Source of the DNA: Glomus cerebriforme | Taxonomy: Eukaryota; Glomeromycota; Glomeromycetes; Glomerales; Glomeraceae | Reading direction: 5' to 3' | DNA length: 64,000 bases | Assembly (NCBI GenBank): GCA_003550305.1 | Contig: QKYT01000341.1 | Coordinates: 1-64,000, forward strand | Shown here: one piece after another, positions 32,958-45,888 of the stretch | Layout: each line of letters begins with the position of its first letter | How positions within the stretch are numbered: the stretch's first letter is position 1 | Notes under the pieces: model-generated | Seen by the model: the letters and a program-made list of their open reading frames with translations, nothing else | Database searches by the model: none | Told to the model about the DNA's origin: nothing | Position numbers and translations under genes: made by a program

Positions 32958-33261
32958 AAATTATTTTTAAATATAAGAATGTAATTTATTTGATTTCAAA
33001 ATAATTAATGTATATACATAAATAAATAAATATAAATTTGAAATATACTGTAACTTGATCTTGGAATTTCCATAATCAGATAGAACAACTATTTAAATTG
33101 AATTTTTTGATATTAAATTGTAGTTAATTAAATAAAAACAATAAGTAAACAATTGTTTTATAAATTATTATTTTATAAATCAAAATGATCTATTTAATAT
33201 GATTTCATATTTATGAAAGATCCTTTCAACACATCAATTTTTGCAACACTGACGTGTTATA

Positions 33262-33411
33262 TTAATAAATTGGTTCTTTTGGATCACTATCAAGAACCTC
33301 ACAATCAATAAAAGTTACGGTACGAGATTTATCTTCAAATTTTTCAACTAAAATGAGTGTATCGTTCCGACACGATGAAAATCCATCTTTTCTCTCACAT
33401 ACTGCTTGCAT
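33262..33411 (-). CDS. Short unknown coding segment (49 aa), possibly a 3' exon
   Basis: The minus-strand frame from ATG 33411 reads MQAVCERKDGFSSCRND, then TLILVEKFEDKSRTVTFI, and ends DSDPKEPIY. Composition is unlike random AT-rich frames, with alternating strand-like residues. It may be the last exon of a minus-strand gene whose upstream exons I could not find, or a relic. No family recognised. Confidence 0.35.
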   Translation of the reverse strand: MQAVCERKDGFSSCRNDTLILVEKFEDKSRTVTFIDCEVLDSDPKEPIY

Positions 33412-34738
33412 TTAAAACATGGTTCTATGACGCTCAATACTTGATGATGGTAACTATCATATTACTAATTTTTTCAGCTTTAAAATTACATTTTTCTCAG
33501 CAGATAATCATGGTTCAATTACGTGAATGTAGCTTCTCTGGCATACAGTAGTACTGGCGTAGTATTACGTCACTAATATCATGCTTTTATCCGCAGTATA
33601 CAGTATTTAAAAATTACAAAAATGAAATTTTCGAGTGTAATGAAGAAAAGCACTTTACTATCAATATGTAATTATTTGTAACATGGCTACTAATATTTTA
33701 AAAAATATTATATTATTATATTTTACACATGTACTGTACAAGAAATTCCATTTAAAGCATAAAGGATAAAATACCAATCTGTAGCTGGTAATATAAAAAG
33801 ACGATGGTTAAGTGATATTCCTATTTAACAGAAAAACTTTAAATGTCAATTTTTGGTTATCTGACGATTTTTTTTTTTTCATTAAATTCCATTTAGGATA
33901 AAGAATCTTTTTTTTTTTAAAAAAAAAAAAATTTTTGTGCCATTAAACCTATAAAATATTATAGTAAATTTTTTTGGTGCAGGATATCTTACATTCTTAC
34001 CCATCCTTAATAGTAGTTAATGATTATTGGAGAAGATTTTATTTTAAAAAAATCTGCATTATCCTTTTACATTACGCGCAACAAATCTTTCACCCACGTG
34101 ATTATAATAATAGTATCTGAGGAAACAGATTTTCACTTTCACGTGTCACCGGCAATTAGCTACTAGCTATTAATTAGTTTTCTTAGAATCTCGTGGATTA
34201 TATTTAATAAAAATTCTGACTGGTTTAAATGCTTTGCCTACATATTAATTAAATTATAATTTGAACAACTTTTGACTTCATATGGAAATTTTTAGTTAGA
34301 AGTGAACAATTTTTGAAATAAAGCTATTATAATATTAATTTTGGTTAGATCTACTTAAAATGCTTTTCATAATTACTCCGAAATCTAAGTTAAAATTGTT
34401 CTGGCGTTAATCTATTATCAAAATCGACTAATATTAATAATCAATATGGGAAAATTTTTAGTACCGAAATCTGCGAAAAATACGCATCATTAATAATGAA
34501 TTTTTTTGTAATCAAATTCCGGTTTCCCGATGTTTATCTTTCCTTTAACATACTTAGTAAAGTAATTTAAACAAATTACGAAATTCATGAATTTATGGGA
34601 AAATCTCTTGAACCATGTGATATTGAAATGAAAAACGAAGGAATATCTGATGAGCCGAAATAATTTATTATATATATGTGTTAAAATTCCATGTTCAAAA
34701 AAAAATAAGAAAAAAAAAATTTTTTCCTCTTTAATAAA
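33412..34738. other. Intergenic, no gene seen
   Basis: AT-rich; poly-T and poly-A runs around 33860-33935. The last 100 bp are presumably the YTP1 promoter and 5' UTR. Confidence 0.55.
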
Positions 34739-36459
34739 ATGAATCGCTTTAAAATGAAACCTTTTCATTTTCGATTTAGTTTTTTAATAATAATCATTAT
34801 ATTCACAATTGTTCCATTGGTTAAATCAGTAGATTCTGAACACGTCGAACATTCTTTAAATTCCAAAGATTCAACCCATTTAGAACCGGTTAAAATTGAA
34901 CATAATGTTCAGACCAATGATCAAGATGAATTTTATATGGGAGTAGGAAATAATCCATTTTGGTTAAAAGAACAAAATTTTATGTTATGGCTTCATATTA
35001 TAAGTATGATAATATCATTTGGTACATTAATTCCAATAGGAATCGTATTAGGATTCGCTAATAATAAATCAAAATGGTACATAAACACACAAATTTTTGG
35101 AACAATTATAGTAATTCTTGGTTACTTTTCTGGTGTAATGTTTAATTATTCAAAGAGTGAAGATATTTATCCCTCAAATTTTCATTCAAAATTTGGATGG
35201 ATAATATTAATTATATTTTTAATACAAATGATATTTGGATTTTTTAGATTCATACTTAATGATAAAGATAAGATGATTAAATTTATAAATATTAGTTTAA
35301 GTAATGAATCAAATGATTCTTTAGTGGATTCAAGTGTTGATAGTTCTTCCGCTTCATCACATGATGTAGAAGCACACGATTCATTACTTTATAATTCGGA
35401 CAAAAATGATTCGTCACGAAAAGAATATTCCCAAAAACAAAATAAAATTCGTTCAAAAATCATTTACAACATATTAAGTTTTGTTTTAATAATATTAATT
35501 TATTCTCAATTTTTATTGGGGTTCATAACATTATCTGATACTTGTCATGGAGAATCTTTTGGAAATTGTTTGGCTCATTATGTTAAAGGTTCTATATTCT
35601 TTTGGTTTGGTTTAATTGCTTTTGTTAGATATCTTGGATTTTTTGAAGATTTTGGATGGGAATGGAATTTGTTACCAATAAGTTCTTTTGATAAAAAGAA
35701 TCATAAAGGAAATGTTTCTTTTTCTTTATTGGAAAGTATTATCATATTTTTATACGGTATAACAAATACTTTTTTAGAACATAACGGAAAAGATAAATCT
35801 TGGAATCATAGAGATATGCAACATGCTTCTCTCGCTTTCATGTGGTAAGTCAACTAATTTCATTGATATTATTTATTTTCAAATATTTTTATTTTTTTTA
35901 AAAAAAAAACCTTTTTTTTTTTTTTCCTTCATTTAGGTGGTGGGCCGGTTTATTAGGAATTCTTTTAGAGAATAAACGTTTAAGAAAATTTTTATTTTCA
36001 AAATCAACTATTTCAATATCAAATCCTATACCATCAATAATTTTTATAATAACTGCAATTTCAATCAGTTCTCATCATCAAATGACTGAATTTTCTTTAA
36101 GTATACATAAACAATTTGGTGGTTTCTTATTATTAGCAGGTATATTTAGATTATTTACTATAATAATTTTAGAATTTATTAATATAATGAATAATAATAA
36201 TTATAATAATTTAAATTTAAACCCTACTTCAAAAATTATATTACATCCTCCTACTGAATTAATCTCTTCATTCTGTTTTATTTCATGTGGTATAACACTT
36301 ATGCTATCAAACAAATCCATTTCTTTCCTTTTTGATAATGTTTATAATTTTGATGTTAATTTTATCTTAAATTTAGTTATTGCTTTATCTTTTATCACTC
36401 TCTCTTTTGTGACTACCTTATTATTTATTTATAAATATTCTTTATCATATAAAAAATAA
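34739..36459 (+). CDS. YTP1: YTP1-like membrane protein (DUF2427 plus Ytp1 C-terminal domain)
   Basis: Two exons, 34739-35844 and 35937-36459, give 542 residues. A signal-like N-terminal hydrophobic segment (residues about 12-28) is followed by an acidic lumenal stretch. Next comes a four-helix cytochrome-b561-like region (NFMLWLHIISMIISFG, then TQIFGTIIVILGYFSGV, HSKFGWIILIIFL) that corresponds to DUF2427. A Ser-rich linker (about 185-235) leads to the Ytp1 C-terminal domain with GFITLSDTCHG, HYVKGSIFFWFG, EHNGKDKSWNHRDMQHASLAFMWW, then SSHHQMTEF and IHKQFGG. Conserved His residues sit in the helices as expected for possible haem or metal binding. The family is fungal and its biochemical role is not settled. 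Confidence 0.88.
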
Positions 36460-37275
36460 TTTTCATTTATTTGTTATTATTTAATAGCAGATTATTAGAA
36501 TTATCTAATATTTGTTAACCAAAAGATATTGTTACGCAGATTCTATTGTCTTTTCATAAAAAGAATAAAAGTTGTACAAATGTTTCATTATTTCAATATT
36601 ATGTGAAGTGTGAATACTAATATTCGTGTAACTGCTTTAGAAGTAATAACAAAGGAATGTAATTATGATTGGTGAATTTTGCCACTTGGCACAAAACGTT
36701 TGCATTATTATCCAATTTTTACAATTTTTACTAAACCCAAACCAGCATGGATAAAAAAATTTTTAACTTTTCTAAAAATATTAATTAAACAACATACGTT
36801 CAAAGTCCCGATCAGATTTTTTAATAAGTCACATATTCACATGAAATTTTAAATTTAATTATTGTAATTATTATATTAGATAATTCTCAAATGTAATTTT
36901 TTATAAATTAGTTATCAAATGATATAATTTTTTTTATCTTTTAAATAATCACCTTTCTTGATCTATCACACTAACCACTTCTATCATAGTTGATAAGTTT
37001 CTTAATTAAAAGAATAATAATAAACATTTACAATTATTAATGAAATTAGTTGCGATATCAAATTTTTTATTTGTTATAATATTTGATCATTAATTGAATC
37101 TTGAATTCAAATTCAATCAAGACCAAAGTAACTTAAAGATTATTATTGTATATTATTATTAATTCAATAAAAAAAAGATTTATTAGTTGTACCCTAAAAT
37201 AGTTATTAAATTCTCTATTTGTTATTAAAATTTGTCGTTATCTATTTAGGATTTGTCGGGGTCAAAAGTCGATTT
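36460..37275. other. Intergenic between convergent YTP1 and UFD1
   Basis: Holds the 3' flanks of two convergent genes. No coding or RNA feature seen. Confidence 0.6.
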
Positions 37276-38912
37276 TTATTTTCCTTTCTTACTAGGACGT
37301 AATCTTTGTCCTTCCCCTTTAAATGATGTTGGTTCATTTTCTACTTGTTTATTTGCTCCTACTGGTACCACTTTATATCCAAAGAACAATTTACCGAACG
37401 GTAAATTCAATGGTGCAGGAATGTTAGGAATGTTATTATCTTTTTCACCATTTTCACTAGTCTCTTTTAATTTTTCAGTGAATGTACTACTCTTCGAACT
37501 TGAAGCTGTAGACGAAGGTGATTGTACATTTTTCCCATTCAAACGTTGCCCACTTCCCCGAAATGCGGAAAATCCTTTTGTATCAGAATCTTCTATTTTG
37601 ATCTTATTGGCCTATCATTTTAAAATAATTAATTAATAATGTGTTTTAAATTACTAAGTATAAATCTAATTTACGTATCAAACTAACCATTGATTGCTTT
37701 GGTTGTGGTTTCGGTTCTACGTAACCTACAGGTGGTGCAAAGTCAACCTAATTTTTATTTTTTTAAAAAAAAAAATATGTAAGATTTTTGAAAGTTTAAA
37801 TCGATTCACGAAAAAGATTTATTATAATTATTACCTCTAAATCTGTTTCAACAATTGAAATACCGATACTAGGGTTATTGGGACTTTCAAGAGATCTAAC
37901 TTCCAAAACCATAATTTCATACGTTTTATTATTATAATATATTTGGATAACATCTCCTTGTGTCAACGTTGAAAAATTTCGAAACGAATTTTCCAATCTA
38001 AAATAATAAACATACAATTTAAATAAAGTTTATATAAAAAAAAGGTATCTTTTAAAAATGTTAAGAAATTTAAATATTTACACAGCTTTCGGATCACTTA
38101 TATCCAGGAAATCAGGGGATTGTGGTTGGATTTTTACAAAGGTTCCCAAAGGCAATGTTGTATTCTTTATTTCAATTAAATCGCCTTCACTCAGTAACAA
38201 TGTTTGCATCATCTATAGTAATTATAATCGTTATTATACAAATTATTCAATTAAGTTATTAAAAACAAAAAATCAATATTTCTTACCCAATAAGGTAAAT
38301 AAACACGACCTTCTTCAGCGATGAATTCAAGAACTCCAGCATGCGAATGTCGTTGTTTGTTTGTGTTACGTAATTCGAACAACATAGGATATTCTATGTT
38401 CAAGCCGGCTATAAAATCAGAAGAGAAAAAATAGGATACAATCAATAAAATACACAATTTTCATATTAATGAATTGATCGAAATTTTCTTTAAAGCTTAC
38501 CTAGTTTTGCCAATGCGGTAGGAGGTAAGATAACTAATAGATTTTTCAATAAAATATAATATGGTTAAAAATTTTAAATTCATTTCTAATTATTAAGTTA
38601 TTTTCAGGTTGTACTATAAGTTTTCATTACAATTTATTTAACGATTTTTCTTACTTTTGCCACCATAATTGACATTCTCCCTTTCATTTCCAGACATAAA
38701 AGTTACTGGATAGCACCGATACGTCTCAGTGAAACTCAGATTTGGATTCTGGAACATTTGCGTGCCATAGCCTAACGCTTGTTCAAGATGTTCATACTCG
38801 TCAAAACCTCTATACTATGTATATAAAAAGAAAAATAATAAGTTCCATTTGTTTTCAATATCTTAAATAAAATTTCAAAATTTACTATATCAGAAAACGT
38901 GAACTTTACCAT
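37276..38912 (-). CDS. UFD1: Ubiquitin fusion degradation protein 1 (UFD1)
   Basis: Eight exons read leftward: 38912-38886, 38814-38655, 38533-38501, 38408-38287, 38212-38082, 37997-37835, 37747-37688 and 37611-37276. Phases agree and the product is 343 residues. UFD1 pairs with NPL4 as cofactor of the Cdc48/p97 ATPase and recognises ubiquitinated clients in ER-associated and nuclear degradation. The N-terminal double-psi barrel is clear: RCYPVTFMSG, GGKIILPPTALAKL, NIEYPMLFELRN, HAGVLEFIAEEGRVYLPYWM, then LENSFRNFSTLTQGDVI and GISIVETDLEVDFAPPVGY. The C-terminal third is disordered, with FSAFRGSGQRL and a final GEGQRLRPSKKGK, like the SHP-type Cdc48-binding FxxFxGxGxxL motif. Length is between human (about 307) and yeast (361). 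Confidence 0.96.
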
Positions 38913-39330
38913 GATAAATAATTTAATCAAAGAAAATATTTAAATAAATCAAAGAGAAAAGGAAAAAAGTGTATTAAAAATCAAAAACGAAAAATGAAAT
39001 TAATTATAGGAAATTTTTGGGAGTACAAAAATCGGAATGTAGCGTAATCTTGTGAGCACTAAGTACGTAATCCTTCTATTCAAATCATACCATCATACTA
39101 TGCTTCATAAACAATTACGAATACTTATAAATCAGATTAACGTCACTCGTGCAGTTGTGCCTTTCGATTTTTTTTGTTGTAAACGAATTTGAACAATCGC
39201 AAATTTTAATTTTAAAATTTTCATGTAAAAAAGTGATTTTTAAACAAAAAATATAATATAGTTTGTAGGCAATTAAATAATTTATTATTTTTATATTTAT
39301 ATTGAATATTTTGCATATTATTTATTTATT
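38913..39330. other. Intergenic, UFD1 upstream region
   Basis: Contains the UFD1 promoter side and the 3' flank of the carrier gene. No feature I can name. Confidence 0.5.
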
Positions 39331-40675
39331 TTACCAGAGTAAATTCATAAGCTTTAAACTAGCTTCATAACCCAAAAACGTCGCTGCATTAGCTGGGAAA
39401 GCTCTAAGTAAAGCTGGTCCAATACCTTTGAACAATGCTTTTGTACCGTCTTGTGCAATCGTTTTACGCAAACAATCAAAAGCATTCTTATAGGTACCTG
39501 GTGGAGCTGATTGTAATCGAGACTTAATAACATCTGGTGGAATCGCAATTGACCACATAGCAACTCCTGCCATACCTAAAAAAAGAATTAAAATGTTAAA
39601 GGTCTTTTGCATTATTTTTCGTTCTATAACACGTTAATAAAGATATGTTACCGCCGGCAAATAAAATAGCAGCAGGATTCAAAGAGTCAGGAGTAGCATT
39701 CGCAGGTGTCAATAGTCTTTTAGTAAGTTCATAGGCTCCATAATAAGCAGCTGATCCTGGAACATCCCGCGCTAATGTAGCCCCGACTCCACGAAAAATA
39801 CTATTCAAACCTCCTTCCTTATAAAGCTGTTTTACAACATCAACTGGGCCCTTATACTTAATCTCTCCTCCCTGACCTTGAATTTGTAATAAAACTTTAA
39901 CTCGTTCAACTGGTGACATCACAAATGTGGTTGGTCCCGCAGATATTCCACCAGCAATCATTAATTCTCCAATGCTAAGTTCTGGAGAAGAGCGATTGGG
40001 AGTAGCCCATAAGACGAGTTTTTTACCAAGGTTGTAAGACTATATTATCAACGAGATTTATTAATTATAATATATGAATGTTAGATTGTTGACAAAATAA
40101 TTCTTCAGAAATCTATTTACCCAAAAGCTTATTGCGAAAATTGGGGTGATGCCCACTAATGGAGGACCCATACCCCTGTATAAACTATATAGTACAATTT
40201 ATTAATGAGATATGATTAAAAAAGAATAAAAATATTTTTAGGAATAAATAGTTAACACACCCACGTATTCCATCCTTTGCAAGTATTTGTTTTGTTGCAT
40301 CAACCATTCCTGAATATGTTCCTTCAGGAGCTGTTTGCAAGCGTACCTACAAATAGAAACAAATAAATTTAATAAATTTATGAATTAACACGAGAATTAA
40401 ACTTTGATCAATATATAAAATAAAATATACCTTAAGCAAATCGAATGGTTGACCTTAAGAAATAAATTTTTTTTAAGCATAGTAAGTTTTTTTTGCTAAT
40501 ATCTATTTAAATTTCTTTTCATGAATAGATAATACTTACCGACAAGAACACACGAAATTCCACCGAACCCACCCGCTAGAAAAGATTTAACACCACTTGT
40601 GGTTTGTTCTTTTTTGACCTCCTCAGGCCCAGGCTGTATAGTAGCGGGTGCGGGTGTGGTGACTTCTGTTGACAT
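39331..40675 (-). CDS. CRC1: Mitochondrial carnitine/acylcarnitine carrier (SLC25A20/CRC1 type)
   Basis: Six exons: 40675-40540, 40453-40431, 40346-40261, 40184-40121, 40039-39652 and 39575-39331. They total 942 nt, 313 residues. Three mitochondrial-carrier repeats are seen, each with a PxD/ExxK/R signature: QPFDLLKVRLQTAP, SPVERVKVLLQIQG and IPPDVIKSRLQSAP. The second-half motifs GLYRGMGPPL, IFRGVGATLARDVPG and LFKGIGPALLRAFP are also present. The pairing of these signatures with the long N-terminal extension of Thr/Pro residues fits the fungal Crc1 branch. It imports acylcarnitine across the inner membrane for beta-oxidation in exchange for carnitine. Choosing the acceptor at 40185 restores the GLYRG motif. 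A downstream AG at 40176 would delete three residues. Confidence 0.93.
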
Positions 40676-41193
40676 GACGGCGTCCTTTCTAAACAGTCAA
40701 TAAAACACACTACAGAAGTATAAAGAACCAATTCACAATTTCATAATTTTTTTTCGTACTACGATAAAATTCCTAATCGGTTACCATTGGCCGATAAATC
40801 CTTCACAGTTTGCTCTATCTTTCTTATTTTCTTCTTTCTTCTTAGCTTCTCGTTCCCAATTTCCTTTTTTTTTTTATTTCAATTTTTTCTTTTTTTACAT
40901 TCACACTATTTATTTCGACATGCATAGAAATAGCATATATATGCTTAGAGAGCTGTTTTTATTTACTGATTCAAGTTTTCTAAATCGAATTGCAATTTTA
41001 GCAAAAAAAAATCTTTTATTTTTTTTTTAAACATTCAATGATATGTAAAAAGAAAAGGTTTAAGGTATATAAATTTAAATAACACAGAATTTAAGTTCTG
41101 CGTTATAAATATTTTATTATTAATAAGTTGGTATAATGTGGGCTACAAAGCAAAGTTGTTAATTCACATAATATTAGTTAACGTGGCAAGATA
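40676..41193. other. Intergenic, carrier promoter side
   Basis: Pyrimidine-rich stretches around 40815-40900 lie upstream of the carrier start. No gene seen. Confidence 0.5.
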
Positions 41194-44028
41194 TTAAAAA
41201 AAAACGCAGCAATAATATATATAAACCTTACATCTCAAAGGACACGCGACAGGAGCTGTGTCATCTACTATGACTTCATGAAGTTTACGTTGGAATTGAT
41301 ATTTGATTTTTAATTGTTTACGTTCTCCCATACATGGATCATAAAACCCCATAATATTTGACTATCAAAATAGTTAGTGAATTATTATTTCATAAAATAC
41401 TGTTAATTTAAAAGAGAAAATTCGAAATTTACTTTTGAGTATCCTCCTGGAATAGTTAATTGTGAATCATGTACAAGAGCTTGAATAGGTATTCTTGCAT
41501 CTATAACGTCACTTTTCTCGTTCAAAGGGACTTCGCTTAAACTTGAAATATTGCCGTACCAAGCTTCTAGAATAACAAGACCTTCTTTTTCTTTTTCCAC
41601 TTCTGTCTTCCGTTCCACTGAAGGAAGTAGAAGTTGAATGGCTTCTATTGCTTCTCTTTTACGATTTTCTATATGCTCAGCATGAAGCTCCCGAAGAGCC
41701 GCCAATCTCCTTTATCAGAAGAGAAACAAGATTTTAATTTAGCATCAAACTTCTATTAACAGAATTTTATATGAATTTATCTCTATCTATTATACGGACT
41801 CAGCTTTTTTCTTTTGTCGTCTAGGTATTAATATGATTTGCTCAACTGCAGCCATTGTTATAATTGGTATAATGGTTCCCCAAAGAATTATTTTATAGTT
41901 AAGTTCTGGCGAAACCAGAATTGGTATAGTGATTCTTTGTCCTAATCGAGATAATCTGAAATAAAAAATTATTTAAGAATTTTTCAATTATCTTACGAAA
42001 TAAATCAATAATTATTATTTACCTGCATTTAAAAGTTACTCCATTGGGAATTCCACATTCAACTGCCAATGAAGCTTTCGTATATTCCGTGAATTTACGC
42101 TCTCCTAATAAAATTACTGTCAACCCGCTAGAAGTTGATAATGTGGTCGATGTTTTAATTAGGTAATCATCGAAAAGTTTTTGATTATATTGCAATGATA
42201 CATAAACTTGTCCAATTCCGGTCTATTTAGTAAAAAAAAAAAAAAAAAAATCTATTATTAATTATAGGATTATAATTTAATTCTTTACAAAAATTTTATG
42301 TCCATTTGCACACCTGTATTTCAAAACTGTATCCTGATCTTTCGTAAGAGCCATTAATACTTATAGCGACAGCTGACTTTTCGCGTCTAGAATACATTCC
42401 ATTTGCCCCCCAAGGACCCAACGACCATGCTCCAGTTTTATAAGTGAGATATCTATAATTTGATCATTCATTCAAAATATTAAGCTTGTTTTTATAAAAA
42501 TTTATCAAAATCCAATTATATATTTTTTACCCGGTAGTATTTTTCCCTAATACACGACCACCTGTAAAAACCAAATTTGGTGGAGAGTAAATAGAATCCG
42601 AATGAGATGAGACAATGACAAAACTTTTACAATGAAAAAAAACATGTATGTTAGAATATTAAAACTTTAATTAATAAAAAAAACCGAACCATGTACTTTA
42701 AATTCATACCTATCTGTATCAATACTATATGAAGCCTTTGCAGTCACAATTCTAGGTTGAATTATAGAAGATCCGACCTAATACGACGATTGCGTCCATC
42801 TTATTTCAACAACTTGTTGGAAATATATATATTAACAAAGTACAAGTAAATAAATATACGGTATTTTTCCAACATACTTCAGCCCAAACTTTTGGTGAAA
42901 ATGAATGCCGTAATGTCCCGACAATATTACCACCACCTATTCCGTTACGTAGAAGAGTTTGGCCAACTACAACTGCTTGGGTTTGTGGTTGTAACTGAGT
43001 CTGTCACATAAATTAACAAATATGTTCAATTACAATGTAAAAAATGAATTCCAGCTTAAAATGGAATGATCATACTTGAAAGGAATGTTTCATGCTAAGC
43101 TGTGTTACTTCAGTATTCTCGATGATATTCTGTATATTGAATATGGAGAATCGATTACGTCGACGACTTCTACTATCATAAGGATCAAACACCTGTGATG
43201 CATCTATGTTTAATTGGAGATCTCCCTATTAAATACAATAGTGCTTTATATAATTATTTCTGTGAAGTTTTTTTTTCTGGAACATTCAACAAACTTTTGA
43301 TAAACCTTACCTTTGCTTTGACCATATTTTCAACTTCTTGTAGTTTCTTTAATTTGGCTTGTCTTTCGAATTCTTCTCTAAGCTAATCGATTAATTAAAT
43401 ATTATAAATATACGTTCATTTATTTTTAAAGTAGCGACCGAAATTGACATGATTGACATATACCAACCTCTTGTGGAGTCTTCGATCGAGGTCCAACCTC
43501 CCAAGAAGTACTTAATCCTTCTTCACCAAACATATCATATATAATTCTTTTATTTGGATCCGTAAGGACTGAACAAATAGATAATAATGTAAGATATTAT
43601 ATTTTCGTTTGTGTAATTTGATCATTTGGATTTTAATAGTAAAATTTTATATTTCAATAAATCAAGAAGGTAGATTATACCTCGGAATTTCACTTGCCTT
43701 CGTAAGCTTTTTGAATAACTTGAAATTTTGATTCCGCTGCCTTCTTATTTTCTGGATTCACATGTTTATCTGGGTGAAAAGTTCTACATAACCGTTTATA
43801 AGCATCTTTAATTTCTTCTTCAGTTGCCTATTTGAAAAAATAATGTTACTTACATAATTATTTACATTAATTTTATAGGAAGAAAAATAATACCTCTTTA
43901 GAAACGTTGAGAACCCCATATAAGTCTAATGGAGGAGGTGTCCTAGACTCCTCTAGTTGATCGTAATCAACTTCTACATAGTCCCCGTTTGAATTTGGTA
44001 TCGAACTAGTACTTTCATACGGGTCCAT
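41194..44028 (-). CDS. DNAJC11: DnaJ homologue, DNAJC11-like
   Basis: Multi-exon gene reading leftward from ATG 44028 to TAA 41194. The N-terminal J-domain holds LDLYGVLNVSKEATEEEIK, YKRLCRTFHPDKH (intact HPD motif) and FQVIQKAYE. It is followed by IIYDMFGEEGLS. The middle is a beta-strand-rich region (LRHSFSPKVWAEVG, GRVLGKNTTGYLTYK, SYERSGYSFEIQ). A hydrophobic segment (IILWGTIIPIITMAAVEQ) then precedes a charged helix and the C-terminal DUF3395 part (GLVILEAWYG, DSQLTIPGGYSKSNIMGFYDPC, RKLHEVIVDD). In animals this protein joins the MICOS/mitochondrial outer membrane bridge, so a mitochondrial role is inferred. The last residues after ACPLRC are poorly conserved and the exact 3' exon is less sure. 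Confidence 0.92.
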
Positions 44029-44281
44029 TAAATTCTCAATTTATAAGACAAACCTCTAAAAATTGAACAGAACAATAATGAAGAAAATTTTTCAAATAAG
44101 ATGCGTATCATCATTCGTATCACGCTTTTATATCGGATGAATTTGATTTGACGTAATTGGTATACAGATCGACAAGCGAACCCCTAAAAACGCCGAAAAC
44201 TTGTTCTTAAAGACATTCAAAGATGTATTTGGTATACGCATACTATTCTCAACAAGATCTCATTTTACATTATTAAAAATC
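44029..44281. promoter_or_regulatory. Shared promoter region of divergent DNAJC11 and VanZ-like genes
   Basis: Only 253 bp separate the two start codons, which point away from each other. The gap holds both 5' UTRs and probably a bidirectional promoter. No specific factor site is recognised. Confidence 0.5.
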
Positions 44282-44846
44282 ATGCGTTTCCTCCCACTCA
44301 TAATAGTTTTCTTATTATTAATCATTCTTTCCATTCTTGGTTTCGCACCTAACGTTCACATCGAAACTTCAGATAAATTACTTCATTTTATAGGATTCTT
44401 TATTTTAACAATAGCAATTTATTGTGTATGGGATCAAAATATAAAATGGAATACCGCAGTTACTGGTACGATATCATTCTCAGCGTCTCTAATAAGTGAG
44501 GCTATTCAGGGTCTTTTACCAGTAAGTATCATAACAATAACAAATATATGTAAAAATAAAATAAATGAACTAATTATTGATACTAAAAAAAAATTTATTC
44601 AGTACAAAATTTTTGACTGGCAAGACATCGTGGTATGAATTCACTAGTGTTCTTTTAAAAATTTACTACATATTTGATAAATATACATATATATTTTTAA
44701 AAAAATTATAGGCAAATCTTCTTGGCTCTTCTTTAGGGCTTGTTATTTCAATGTTTGGAGATTGGATACGATTTAGTACATATAAAAAATATAAACAAGT
44801 TGACTGTGAAGAATCCGTTGAAAATATCGATATTTCCTTTGAATAA
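44282..44846 (+). CDS. VanZ-like small membrane protein (134 aa)
   Basis: Three exons, 44282-44521, 44603-44632 and 44712-44846, give exactly 135 codons. The protein has about four hydrophobic helices: FLPLIIVFLLLIILSILGF, FIGFFILTIAIYCVW, TISFSASLISEAIQG and NLLGSSLGLVISMFG. The VanZ family hallmarks are present: SDKLLHF near the first loop, the EAIQ acid in helix 3, and FDWQDIVANLLGSSLG, in which D-x-x-D/N residues recur. The name comes from a glycopeptide resistance accessory protein of bacteria. Fungal members are common, and their activity is not known. The short second exon (10 codons) carries the conserved YKIFDWQDIV. Confidence 0.88.
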
Positions 44847-44987
44847 ATTTTGCGCAACTATTTATTACACATTCCATAAACATAATAATATTACCCAATT
44901 ATATAAAATTCCGATGTTCACGTACATTCTATGCCATAAATAATAAATTTTTTTAAAAAAAAAATAATCCTTTTACTCCTATATAAA

Positions 44988-45888
44988 ATGTCTTCAGAGG
45001 ATTCACTTTACGCTAGATATAAACACGGCAAATCTATCTCTATCCCACCAACCTCAGCATGGTCTTTAGGAGGAATAGGATCTGTCCCGGCTCCATACCC
45101 GTTGTCATTCAAAACTGAAGGTTTTGTAAAAAAAAAACCCCAAAAAATATCGGTTGAATTTAAACTTTATTTTAAATTAATACTCTTTAGCTAGCGAAGA
45201 AGAAAAACGTAGCAAGATTGGCATAGTTGGAGGGAAGAAAATAACTCCTACTGAGGACATATTAACTGTATTTTATTGCTTTTTATTAGTTTTACGTGAA
45301 TTATATAATTTTCGTAATGTGAGTTTAACACTTGCTTTAATAAATCAAGTCCTATCGTGAAACTTCGAGTAGCGTTGTTCGTGCTCCAAGTTCTACAAAA
45401 CAAATGTCAATCTTGGCACAAACAACTCCCACAAGAAAACTTAAAACACCAATATTAAAGTTGGATTCAACCCCTCCAATTGATTCAAAGCCAACGCCTC
45501 GTCCATCCAAGTTACCAGGTCAGACGTCATTTTATGGATACACGTCATATTCTGCCGAAGAACCGTCATTTCGATCAGGAAGTTTAGTTAGTCTAGGCTT
45601 TGGTGGTTTGAAACGTTCATCTCAGGTCACAATTTCACAGTTCGATGATAATGTTTATATCAAGTTAGTAATTAAAAGTATTATATATTATTGTTATCAA
45701 ATTTCGTGACATATTAATCACACTATTAATTCGATAGGGAGGATCCATCAACTGCAACAACATTTGATCCTGACAAAGATAAAGCTTTATATGATATTTC
45801 TTTGGGACTTTATCGACAATTCAGCAGTACAGATATTTTAGATTCTGATGCTTTATTAAATGATGATCTTAAAAAAAATTATGTCTAA
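44988..45888 (+). CDS. Hypothetical Ser/Thr/Pro-rich protein
   Basis: Plus-strand exons: 44988 (MSSEDSLYARYKHGKS) to about 45120; about 45193 to either 45262 or 45318 (donor unclear); about 45350 to 45662; and 45739-45888. Phases can be matched with GT-AG borders. The protein is mostly disordered with SIPPTSAWSLGGIG, a basic RKLKTPILKLDSTPPID block, GLKRSSQVTISQFDD, and a more ordered C-terminus ALYDISLGLYRQF with DILDSDALLNDD. I do not recognise the family. Acceptable alternatives differ at the second intron, so the middle 20 residues are unsure. Confidence 0.55.

Noticed and set aside
37253..37636. 127-codon plus-strand frame
   Set aside because: It is the antisense shadow of the last UFD1 exon.
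40171..40184. Alternative acceptor in the carrier gene at 40176-40177
   Set aside because: It drops the conserved LYR of the GLYRG motif; the acceptor at 40185-40186 keeps it and the total length stays a multiple of three.
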